From contig JACFNC010000002.1 in NCBI GenBank assembly GCA_019455065.1, positions 1-64,000 on the forward strand: a stretch of DNA of 64,000 nucleotides, written 5' to 3'. The DNA is from Rhodospirillales bacterium. GTDB taxonomy: Bacteria; Pseudomonadota; Alphaproteobacteria; Rhodospirillales; Magnetospirillaceae. A program made the translations under genes and the position numbers. Each line of letters starts with the position of its first letter. Position 1 is the first letter of the stretch. A model generated the notes under the pieces. It ran no database searches. It was not told where the DNA came from and worked only from the letters and a program-made list of their open reading frames with translations. Shown in pieces: positions 57,506 to 64,000 of this stretch.

Positions 57506-57533
57506 TTTGTAACGGGCGGGCTGGGATGGTTCC
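57506..57533 (+). promoter_or_regulatory. Shared T3SS promoter/operator element upstream of the lcrG-like operon
   Basis: TTTGTAACGGGCG (57506-57518), ten bases, then GTTCC (57529-57533), reading towards the + strand genes 129 bases away. Identical 13-mer and spacing to the element before sctD. The same dyad would read GGAAC-N15-GTTAC towards sctW, so it could serve both directions. Confidence 0.6.
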
Positions 57534-57661
57534 GCCGCGCCGGCAAAACTTCGCAATGGAACGAAAAGTATCGGGCCGCTGAACCAATTTCGTCGCCCGG
57601 CCACTAACCCTGGGAACGGCAAGACAAGGCTCGTCGTCGCCGGGACGGAGGAGAAAGAAAC

Positions 57662-57961
57662 ATGGCGAAACAGCCCGAAGAACGCGCGGTCGAGATCATG
57701 GCCGAAATGGACGCGCTGATCAGATCCTGCGAGCAACAGATCGAACAGGGCCGGGAGTTCTACCGGGCCAGCGGCATCGACCCCGAGGTGCTTTCGGCCG
57801 CCGCCCAGAACCTGCCCGAGAACCGGCGCCGCGAAATCCAGGAGGCCGTGGACCGCGACATGCGGGAGATCGAGGAGGAGGTCCGGCAGGCGAAGCTTGC
57901 CGCCGACCATGGCCGGCCCTCGAGCGGCAAGGCGGGCCGCAAGATGCGCCCGATGATCTGA
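57662..57961 (+). CDS. LcrG-like T3SS regulator/tip chaperone
   Basis: 99 residues, strongly helical, GGAGGAG ribosome-binding site. The layout follows LcrG: a first helix (IMAEMDALIRSCEQQIEQG), a GIDPEVL segment comparable to GLTPEAV in LcrG, an acidic helix (RRREIQEAVDRDMREIEEEV), and a basic end KAGRKMRPMI similar to the RKPTMMRGQII end of LcrG (compared from memory). It heads the operon in the order LcrG-tip-LcrH-YopB-YopD. Likely caps SctW-dependent secretion and chaperones the tip. Confidence 0.7.
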   Translation: MAKQPEERAVEIMAEMDALIRSCEQQIEQGREFYRASGIDPEVLSAAAQNLPENRRREIQEAVDRDMREIEEEVRQAKLAADHGRPSSGKAGRKMRPMI

Positions 57962-57988
57962 CCATTGGGGCGCCAGGGGAGGACCAGC

Positions 57989-58720
57989 ATGTCCGGCATT
58001 ACGGGACTGGGTGCGATCGCCGGCGTACAGGCGAACAGCAACATCGACGTCGAGATGTTCATGATGCAGATCTCGGCACAACGCGCCAGCAATCTCGAGA
58101 GCCAGATGAAGGATCAGGTCAACGAGGTGAAGGCGCGCCAGGACGCCATCGGCAAGCTGACCCAACTCGTCAACACGCTGACCTCGCTGATCAAGGGCGC
58201 GCAATCAGGCGCCGAGATCACTTTGCCCCAGCAGACGTTGCGGCCCGACCTGGGCAAGAACGACTGGGTGACGGTGCTCGAGGATGCCGGACTCTCCGTC
58301 CAATCCGACGACGAAAAGGCGCCCAATTACCTCAAGGCCAACTATGCATACACCTCCGGGGGGTGCGTCCCCGCACCTCTTCCAGGAAGGCGGAGCATGC
58401 CTGGCGGCTATACCTCGACCCCGGGCGGAAATACCACGATCCCAAGTGGAGACGTCAGCACCGTGCGGCAGGCGACGATGACGGAGTCGATCGTCGGGCC
58501 GACCAAGACCTTGATCGGCATGAGCGCCAAGAAGGAAACAATCGAGGGTTGGGTCGACGGGCTCAAAGGCAACATCGACGGGCTGAACAGCCAGGGGCAA
58601 CTTGACATGATCCGCCTGCAGAGCGTGATGAACAAGCGCAACGAGGCGTTCGAACAGATGACCAACACCATGCAGAAGTTCAGCAAGGCCCGCGAATCCA
58701 TCGTCGGCAACCTGCGCTGA
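57989..58720 (+). CDS. Putative needle-tip (SctA-type) protein, paralogue 1
   Basis: 243 residues. Two coiled-coil/helical ends (GLGAIAGVQANSNIDVEM; KDQVNEVKARQDAIGKL; QLDMIRLQSVMNKRNEAFEQ) flank a middle of about 90 residues that contains a Gly/Pro/Ser/Thr-rich stretch (PGGYTSTPGGNTTIPSG). It occupies the LcrV position after an LcrG-like gene, but its length and composition recall EspA/IpaD-class filament or tip proteins. Good RBS (AGGGGAGGA). Near-identical in both ends to the next gene. Function as SctA is inferred from order and helical plan. Confidence 0.65.
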   Translation: MSGITGLGAIAGVQANSNIDVEMFMMQISAQRASNLESQMKDQVNEVKARQDAIGKLTQLVNTLTSLIKGAQSGAEITLPQQTLRPDLGKNDWVTVLEDAGLSVQSDDEKAPNYLKANYAYTSGGCVPAPLPGRRSMPGGYTSTPGGNTTIPSGDVSTVRQATMTESIVGPTKTLIGMSAKKETIEGWVDGLKGNIDGLNSQGQLDMIRLQSVMNKRNEAFEQMTNTMQKFSKARESIVGNLR

Positions 58721-58746
58721 TCCCACGGAAAGAGAGGGAGAGAGAC

Positions 58747-59295
58747 ATGTCTGTGGAAATGGGCGGCATGGGCGCCATCGCCGGGGTGCAGTCGAACAGC
58801 AACATCGATATCGAGATGTTCATGATGCAGATCTCGGCCGAGCGCGCCAACAACCTGGAAAGCCAGATGAAGGATCAGGTCAACGAGGTGAAGGCGCGCC
58901 AGGACGCCATCGGCAAGCTGACCAAATTCCTCAATGACCTGAGCGCGGCGATCAAAGGCAAGAAGGACGGCGACGACATCAAGATGAACGACCTCGGCCT
59001 GACCACGAAATACGACCCGGATTGCACCGAGGGGTGGAGCGTGCTCCTCGAAAAATTCGGGTGCACCTACAAGTCGGGACAGATCACCTCCGACGGCCAA
59101 GCCAAAAAGGAAACCATCGAAGGCTGGATGGAACAGTTGAAGGGCGGCATCGACGGGCTGAACAGCCAGGGGCAGCTCGACATGATCCGGCTGCAAAGCA
59201 TCATGAACAAGCGCAACGAGTCGTTCGAGCAGATGACCAACATGATGCAGAAGTTCAACAAGGCCCGCGAATCGATCGTCGGAAACCTGCGCTGA
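58747..59295 (+). CDS. Putative needle-tip (SctA-type) protein, paralogue 2
   Basis: 182 residues, same plan as paralogue 1, lacking about 60 residues of the central region. It has two Cys in the middle (DPDCTEGW, KFGCTYKSG). N- and C-terminal helices are almost identical to paralogue 1, including a 63-base identical DNA stretch (58861-58923 versus 58100-58162). 26 bases after paralogue 1. Possibly the two form a mixed tip or alternate tips. Confidence 0.65.
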   Translation: MSVEMGGMGAIAGVQSNSNIDIEMFMMQISAERANNLESQMKDQVNEVKARQDAIGKLTKFLNDLSAAIKGKKDGDDIKMNDLGLTTKYDPDCTEGWSVLLEKFGCTYKSGQITSDGQAKKETIEGWMEQLKGGIDGLNSQGQLDMIRLQSIMNKRNESFEQMTNMMQKFNKARESIVGNLR

Positions 59296-59368
59296 TTACG
59301 GCCCGACGGGCGGCCCCGCCGGCTCCCGGCGGAGCCGCCCCCGCCAACTCCACGAGGGGGAACCAGGA

Positions 59369-59887
59369 ATGACCACGACCGCGACCGCCACCGCCGACCC
59401 GGAAAAGATCGAGGCGTTGGTCGGAGAGTTGGCCGATGCGCTGCTCAACCAGTACCTAACCATCGGCGACCTTCACGGCCTGAAGCGCGCCGATTACGAA
59501 GTTGTCTACAATCTGGGCTACAATCAATACAACCAGGGCAAGTACCAGGAGGCGGCGCGGTCCTTCATCTTCCTGACCTTCCATAACCACCTGGAGCCGC
59601 GCTACCACAAGGCGTTGGGCGCCACCCTGCAGATGCTGGGCCAGTACGAGCGGGCCATCGCCAGCCAGGCGACGGCGCTGATGCTGAACGCCGTCGACCC
59701 GGAACCGATGCTGCGCATGGGCGAATGCCTGATCGCCATGGGCAACGCCACGGACGCGATCGAAATGCTCGAAGCGACGCGTCAGCTCTGCGCCGAGACC
59801 GGCAAGCATCAAGCGATCGGCACGCGCGCCCAGGCGCTGCTGGAAATCCTTTCCGAGAGAACCGTCAGGAAGGAGAAAAAGCGGTGA
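59369..59887 (+). CDS. T3SS class II chaperone for translocators (LcrH/SycD-type)
   Basis: 172 residues with three TPR repeats: VVYNLGYNQYNQGKYQEAAR, FHNHLEPRYHKALGATLQML, and AVDPEPMLRMGECLIAMGNA. This matches the LcrH/SycD/IpgC family, which binds both hydrophobic translocators before export. Located right before sctE; its stop overlaps the sctE GTG by 4 bases (GTGA). Confidence 0.93.
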   Translation: MTTTATATADPEKIEALVGELADALLNQYLTIGDLHGLKRADYEVVYNLGYNQYNQGKYQEAARSFIFLTFHNHLEPRYHKALGATLQMLGQYERAIASQATALMLNAVDPEPMLRMGECLIAMGNATDAIEMLEATRQLCAETGKHQAIGTRAQALLEILSERTVRKEKKR

Positions 59888-61002
59888 GCGTCGGCGGCAT
59901 CCAGGGCGGCGGCTCACCGCCGGTCTTGCCGTCGGCGACCCCCGCCGACGGCGCCCCGGCGGTCACGGGAACGCAACCGCCGGACCGCCTCGAGCCCGGG
60001 CAGATCCAAAGCATTCTGCGCGAGATCAGGTTGCTTTCGACGGGCGGCGGCGAAAGCCCGGCACCGGCGGGCGCGCCCGCACTGCCCCCGCCTGAGGAAC
60101 ATTTCAGCGCCGAGGACGCCGCCCTGATCCTGGGCAGCCTGCACAGCAAGCTGACCGAGAGCCAGCTCAAGAACGCCGCCGACGGCGTCAAGGTCGACGC
60201 CCAGAAGAAGAAGGAACTCCACCAGGAGGCCGTGCAGCGACTGCAAGACGCGGCGGCAAAAGCGAACGAATCCAAGATCGCGGGCATCGTCGTGAGGGCT
60301 CTCGGCATCGCCGCCAAGATCGCCGGCGTCGTCGGCGGAGCGGCCCTGCTGGTCACCGGAATCGCGGTCACCGCCGGAACGGCGGGCATCGCCACCGTGG
60401 CCGGGGTGGCGATGATGTGCCTGGGCGGCGCGATCATGGGAGCCTGCGCGCTGGACTTGGTGATGGATGTCGCCGGCTGCATCAGCATGGCTTTCGGCGG
60501 ACCCGACCTGTCGCTGATGGCACTCGCATCGAAGGCGGTCGAGGAGATACTCAAGGCTTGCGGCGTGCCCGAGGAATATGCCCCGCTCGCGGGCACGCTG
60601 ATAACGGCCGCGGTCCAGGTCGCCGTGGCGCTGGCCGTCGGCGCGGCCTGTTTGGCATTGGTGCCGTTCACCGCCGGCGCCGGTCTGGCCGGGACCGCCG
60701 CGGCGATTGCCTTCGCCGGAAGCGTGCTCAGCACGTCCAGCAGCGCCTTCAGCGGCGTCATTTCGATCGCCACCGGCGGGGCGGGCATCTGGAAATCGGC
60801 GGCCTCGTACCAGGCCGACTCGGCCCGTGCCGACAAACTCGATTTCGACCGGATGATCACGAAGCTTCAGGAAGTGATCCTGGCGGAACAGGACCGGATC
60901 GAGGACTTGGTCAAAGGCCTCGAGGAGGCCATGTCCCGCATCTCGTCGATGATCTCGAGTGCCGGAAACACCCGCATGGAAATCGCCCGTCGCATGGTTT
61001 GA
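59884..61002 (+). CDS. sctE: T3SS major translocator SctE (YopB/IpaB family)
   Basis: 372 residues from GTG 59884 (overlapping the chaperone stop). Pro/Ala/Gly-rich N-terminus, then a coiled coil (about 70-135), a long hydrophobic pair of segments (about 135-200: GIVVRALGIAAKIAGVV, AALLVTGIAVTAGTAGIAT) and a second at about 245-305, and a C-terminal coiled coil (QEVILAEQDRIEDLVKGLEE). Two hydrophobic segments and coiled coils are the pattern of pore-forming translocators. Confidence 0.85.
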   Translation: MSVGGIQGGGSPPVLPSATPADGAPAVTGTQPPDRLEPGQIQSILREIRLLSTGGGESPAPAGAPALPPPEEHFSAEDAALILGSLHSKLTESQLKNAADGVKVDAQKKKELHQEAVQRLQDAAAKANESKIAGIVVRALGIAAKIAGVVGGAALLVTGIAVTAGTAGIATVAGVAMMCLGGAIMGACALDLVMDVAGCISMAFGGPDLSLMALASKAVEEILKACGVPEEYAPLAGTLITAAVQVAVALAVGAACLALVPFTAGAGLAGTAAAIAFAGSVLSTSSSAFSGVISIATGGAGIWKSAASYQADSARADKLDFDRMITKLQEVILAEQDRIEDLVKGLEEAMSRISSMISSAGNTRMEIARRMV

Positions 61003-61030
61003 CGGATCGAGCGAACAAGGAGAGGCAGCG

Positions 61031-61795
61031 ATGAGCATTCAAGTCTCCGGCACGAACGCCTTCGGCCCCGTTCAGACGACGGGCGATGGCGGCGAAGCCG
61101 CCGCCGTCGCCAAGGGGGGGAGCGCTCCCGGCTTGACGCCCGCCGACCTGTCGAAGATCGACGATCCCAGGCTGCGCACCCTGCTGGCCAGCGGCGCGCC
61201 TTTGCTGCCCGAGGCACGCAGCGAAGGCGCCATACCCCAGGGCCTGGGCACAAGGCTGGAGGGGATGGCCGCGACCACGGATATCTACTCCGTGATGGCG
61301 CTGTTCCAGAAGTTTGGCCAGGAAGCCCGCAACTCGGCCCGCGCCGAACGGCAGGTCGAGTTGCAGACCCGGATAGACGCGCTGGCCGACGCCGCCAACC
61401 AGATGCGCCTCGCCGCCACCTTGCGGCTGGCCGCCGGGGTCGCCAGCGGCGTCGCGCAGATCGGTGCCGGCGTGATCCAGATAGGCGGCGGCATCGCCGG
61501 CGGCGCCGCCAAGACCGACCAAGCCGCCCGAGCGATCGCCGCCATAACGGACGGTGGCGCAAAAATCGCGCAGGGCATCGGCAGCACCGCACAGAGCGGC
61601 TTCGAGTTCGCCGCCCAAATGACCGACGCCTCGAAGGCCGACCTCGACAAGGACGCCACCCTCGCCCAGAGCAAGTACGACCAAGCCAACGAAACGATGC
61701 AGCAGATGCGCGACCTTATCCGGGACGTCCAGGGCAAGCTGGCCGAGATCGAACAGTCGGCCCACGACACCCGCACGCAGATCCTGCGCGCATGA
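61031..61795 (+). CDS. sctB: T3SS minor translocator SctB (YopD-like)
   Basis: 254 residues, ATG at 61031 with GGAGAGG. A central Ala/Gly-rich hydrophobic segment (about 125-165: AATLRLAAGVASGVAQIGAG) and an amphipathic C-terminal coiled coil (ETMQQMRDLIRDVQGKLAEI). It sits in the YopD position after sctE. Ends with ATGA overlap to sctG. Confidence 0.82.
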   Translation: MSIQVSGTNAFGPVQTTGDGGEAAAVAKGGSAPGLTPADLSKIDDPRLRTLLASGAPLLPEARSEGAIPQGLGTRLEGMAATTDIYSVMALFQKFGQEARNSARAERQVELQTRIDALADAANQMRLAATLRLAAGVASGVAQIGAGVIQIGGGIAGGAAKTDQAARAIAAITDGGAKIAQGIGSTAQSGFEFAAQMTDASKADLDKDATLAQSKYDQANETMQQMRDLIRDVQGKLAEIEQSAHDTRTQILRA

Positions 61796-62199
61796 GCACG
61801 GCGGCCCCCACCACGGCGGCGGGCGGGTTCCCGGCCGACCTCGTCCGGCTGCTCACCGAGATCGGCTATTTCGCGGCCGGCAGCGGTCGCACGGCCCAGG
61901 CGCTCGCCATCATGGAAGGCCTGAAGGCGATGCGGCCGGGCCGTTCGGCCGCCTACATCGGCATCGCCTTGGCGCATATGAACGCCGGCCGCCCCGCCGA
62001 GGCCGCCCGCGTGCTGCGCGAGGAGGCGCTGCCTGCGGTCGCACCCGACGAGGCCGACGCCGCGCGGGTGTTCCTCGCCCTGGCCCTGCATCTCGACGGC
62101 CGGCCCCGCGAATGCGCCGAAGCCCTCGATCTCGTCCCGGCGGACAGCGCCGACGCCGACGCCGTGAAGCTGGCGAAGACCTTGCGCGAGGCCCTGTAG
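61792..62199 (+). CDS. sctG: T3SS needle chaperone SctG (YscG-like TPR protein)
   Basis: 135 residues, TPR-like helices (LLTEIGYFAAGSGRTAQALA; AYIGIALAHMNAGRPAEAAR; FLALALHLDGRPRECAEALD). In Yersinia YscG with YscE chaperones the needle subunit. Here it precedes sctI-sctJ-sctK, the same gene order as in the ysc/psc loci. Confidence 0.82.
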   Translation: MSTAAPTTAAGGFPADLVRLLTEIGYFAAGSGRTAQALAIMEGLKAMRPGRSAAYIGIALAHMNAGRPAEAARVLREEALPAVAPDEADAARVFLALALHLDGRPRECAEALDLVPADSADADAVKLAKTLREAL

Positions 62200-62219
62200 A
62201 TGAGCGCCCGGAGAAGGCC

Positions 62220-62642
62220 ATGATCGAATCGTCTCTGGTGAAGGTTGCCGGAACCGCGGCGCAAGCCGCCGCCGTCGCACCTCCTGGCTCCTTGGCGGCG
62301 GCACCGCAGGACGTGGCGCGCTTTCAGGCCGCAATGGCGCCGCCGCCCGAGATGCAGACGACGGCCCATCTTCTGCCCGTCCCGCCGCCGGCCGACGCCC
62401 CGCGCCCACCGGCTTCGCTTGGGCAGGCGATCCTCGACGGCCTGGACGGCGTTCGCAGCCGCTTCGACAGCACGACAACGGGTATTCGCCATTTGCTGGA
62501 GAGCACGGCATCCGATTTGACCGTACGCGACATGCTGTCGCTGCAGATGCAGATCACCACGCTCAGCATCCAGCAGGACCTCATGGGCAAGATCGTCGGC
62601 AAGGCGACACAGAACGTGGATCAATTGCTGAAGGCCCAATAG
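62220..62642 (+). CDS. sctI: T3SS inner rod protein SctI
   Basis: 140 residues. Variable Pro/Ala-rich N-terminus, C-terminal helix TVRDMLSLQMQITTLSIQQD then LMGKIVGKATQNVDQLLKAQ, the typical YscI/PrgJ rod signature. Ends 3 bases before sctJ. Confidence 0.9.
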   Translation: MIESSLVKVAGTAAQAAAVAPPGSLAAAPQDVARFQAAMAPPPEMQTTAHLLPVPPPADAPRPPASLGQAILDGLDGVRSRFDSTTTGIRHLLESTASDLTVRDMLSLQMQITTLSIQQDLMGKIVGKATQNVDQLLKAQ

Positions 62643-62645
62643 CGG

Positions 62646-63437
62646 ATGGAGGGGATCGCCCGCCTACGAAAGTTCGTCTTGGCCGCGGCTATGGCCGCGA
62701 CGCTGAGCGCCTGCGGCGAAACAGTCGAGTTGTTGTCGGCCATCCCCGAATCCGAGGCGAACGAGATTTTGGCCGCCCTCCTCCATTCCGGTATTCAGGC
62801 CCGCAAGATCCCCGGAAAGGAGGGGATGGTCGGAGTCGGCGTCGACGGCGTCGAGGTTGCGCACGCGCTTCAGGTGATGCGGGCGAACGGACTGCCGCAC
62901 GAGCGCTTCGCCCGCATGGGCGACGTCTTCAAGAAGGAGGGGCTGGTGTCCTCGCCGCTGGAGGAGCGGGCCCGTTACGTCTACGCCCTGTCGCAGGAAC
63001 TGGCGGAGACCGTCTCCAAGATCGACGGCGTGATCACCGCCCGCGTCCACGCCGTCCTGCCCGACCGGGCGCCGGGGGCCCGCGAGCCGCTGACCCCCTC
63101 ATCCGCGGCGGTGTTCATCAAGTACAAGGAGGCCTACGACCTCGAGACCGTGGTCCCCCAGATCAAGCGACTGGTCACCAACAGCATCTCCAACCTGAGC
63201 TACGACAACGTGTCGGTGGTGCTGGTTCCCTCGATGACGGCCGCCGAGCCGCGGCCGGAACCGACTACGGAAACCTTTCTGTCCATGCCGGTGCCCCCGG
63301 AAACCCGGCGCGTGCTCGTCGCCGTGATGGCGGGACTCGGGCTTCTGGCGGTGGCCGGGTTCGTCAGCGCTGGGGCGATGTACTGGTTATGGCGGGTCCG
63401 CCCGAACAGGGACGAGGCGTCCGATGGCAAGGCCTGA
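62646..63437 (+). CDS. sctJ: T3SS inner-membrane ring lipoprotein SctJ
   Basis: 263 residues. Lipoprotein signal with lipobox TLSAC. Two ring-building domains (LLSAIPESEANEILAALLHS; VSKIDGVITARVHAVLPDR; SAAVFIKYKEAYDLETVVP) and a C-terminal transmembrane helix (VLVAVMAGLGLLAVAGFVSA). Homologue of YscJ/FliF. Its end overlaps sctK by 14 bases. Confidence 0.95.
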   Translation: MEGIARLRKFVLAAAMAATLSACGETVELLSAIPESEANEILAALLHSGIQARKIPGKEGMVGVGVDGVEVAHALQVMRANGLPHERFARMGDVFKKEGLVSSPLEERARYVYALSQELAETVSKIDGVITARVHAVLPDRAPGAREPLTPSSAAVFIKYKEAYDLETVVPQIKRLVTNSISNLSYDNVSVVLVPSMTAAEPRPEPTTETFLSMPVPPETRRVLVAVMAGLGLLAVAGFVSAGAMYWLWRVRPNRDEASDGKA

Positions 63438-64000
63438 GGACGGGGGCGACGTGCGCCGGCTGGTCGGGCTGATGCGCACCCGCAGCCCCCTGTTCGGCTT
63501 GATCTACGAGTTCAACCTGCTGCCAAGCCGGTATATGCACGAGAGTTGGGCGGAAGCGCTTTTCACGCCCGACCTGTGGCAAAGGCTGCGCCGCTCGCGG
63601 CGGGCCGAGCGCGCCCTGTCGCGTCTGGTTCTCGACGATCTTGGCGTGACCGGCACCTTCCCCGCCGCAGTCTATGACGAGCCGCGCGCCCGGCTCGCTC
63701 TGCTATCCCCGGATGCCGTCGAGCGCGTCAGCCTTCGCGTCGGTGTCGTGCTCGGCGGTGCGGCGCTGCGGCGGGTCATCGACCGCGAAGGGGTGGCGCG
63801 GCTGCGCACCGGGTTGGGCGAGGATGCCTATTCCTTTGCCATTCAGCGAGCCCCCCTGCTGGCCACGGCCAGCCAGGTCGCCGAGACGCACGACGACGCG
63901 GACGTCGCGGCGTTGCCCGAGCGCCTTGTGGCGGGCGGCTGGTCGATCCTGGGGCGGGCGATGGCCGGCCTGCCCGCCGAGGTGCTCAAGAGGTTCCGCC
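63424..64000 (+). CDS. sctK: T3SS cytoplasmic component SctK (partial, runs off the right edge)
   Basis: Open from the ATG at 63424 to the window end (192 codons seen). MRTRSPLFGLIYEFNLLPSR and YMHESWAEALFTPDLWQRL match the YscK/PscK start (FNxxPxRYxHxSW). SctK connects SctD and the SctQ sorting platform. The order G-I-J-K continues the ysc order; sctL and the ATPase should follow. Confidence 0.88.
   Translation, partial: MARPEDGGDVRRLVGLMRTRSPLFGLIYEFNLLPSRYMHESWAEALFTPDLWQRLRRSRRAERALSRLVLDDLGVTGTFPAAVYDEPRARLALLSPDAVERVSLRVGVVLGGAALRRVIDREGVARLRTGLGEDAYSFAIQRAPLLATASQVAETHDDADVAALPERLVAGGWSILGRAMAGLPAEVLKRFR

Overview
The window is high-GC chromosomal DNA from an alphaproteobacterium, most likely of the Rhodospirillales/Rhodospirillaceae type. 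The evidence is the run clpB - CDF - DUF4167 - prmC - prfA - hemA - hisS - ispG - rodZ-like - ptsP - lysC, followed by ubiG, DUF1178, grxC, comF, sfsA and map. No rRNA, tRNA, transposase, integrase or CRISPR array was seen, and no stretch longer than about 300 bases lacks a gene. Taxonomy is inferred from gene content and order only.

1-26.6 kb is a dense housekeeping region. It holds a cell-wall M23 peptidase, the ClpB chaperone, release factor RF1 with its methyltransferase, tetrapyrrole, isoprenoid and aspartate-family enzymes, the nitrogen-type PTS enzyme I, ubiquinone synthesis, redox enzymes (glutaredoxin, Tpx), two thioesterases and a TetR regulator with a paired operator. 26.7-38.9 kb is signalling and stress: a triple-PAS diguanylate cyclase, a very large four-part protein (BTAD/SARP-type DNA-binding, degenerate class III cyclase, AAA/STAND ATPase, alpha/beta hydrolase), a frameshifted EamA transporter, a NIT-domain chemoreceptor, YaiI/IF-1/cold-shock genes and a histidine kinase.

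39.1-64 kb (continuing past the right edge) is a Ysc-family type III secretion system (T3SS). Right arm (+): an LcrG-like protein, two tandem tip-like paralogues, LcrH/SycD chaperone, SctE and SctB translocators, SctG, SctI, SctJ and partial SctK. Middle (-): SctW, SycN, SctX, SctY and SctV. An inverted two-gene island (+) carries a CesT-like chaperone and the secretin SctC. Left arm (-): SctD, a YscE-like protein and the needle SctF, running directly into two genes resembling the type VI membrane-complex proteins TssL/DotU and TssM/IcmF. Then comes a translationally coupled signalling cassette: small membrane sensor, sensor-MFS fusion, orphan substrate-binding protein, GNAT acetyltransferase and a HAMP-PP2C (SpoIIE/RsbU-type) phosphatase. 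ATPase and export-apparatus genes other than sctV (sctN, L, Q, R, S, T, U) are not in the window and presumably lie to the right.

The two divergent control regions of the T3SS share a 13-bp identical element within a GTAAC-N15-GTTC arrangement, suggesting one regulator or an alternative sigma factor for both arms. The most unusual content is the TssL/TssM-like pair plus the PP2C/sensor cassette in one apparent transcription unit with T3SS needle genes. The reading is of a T3SS with an added envelope or energising module and a built-in environmental sensing and partner-switching circuit. The T3SS identifications rest on sequence and gene order. The TssL/TssM assignment and the regulatory model are inferences.
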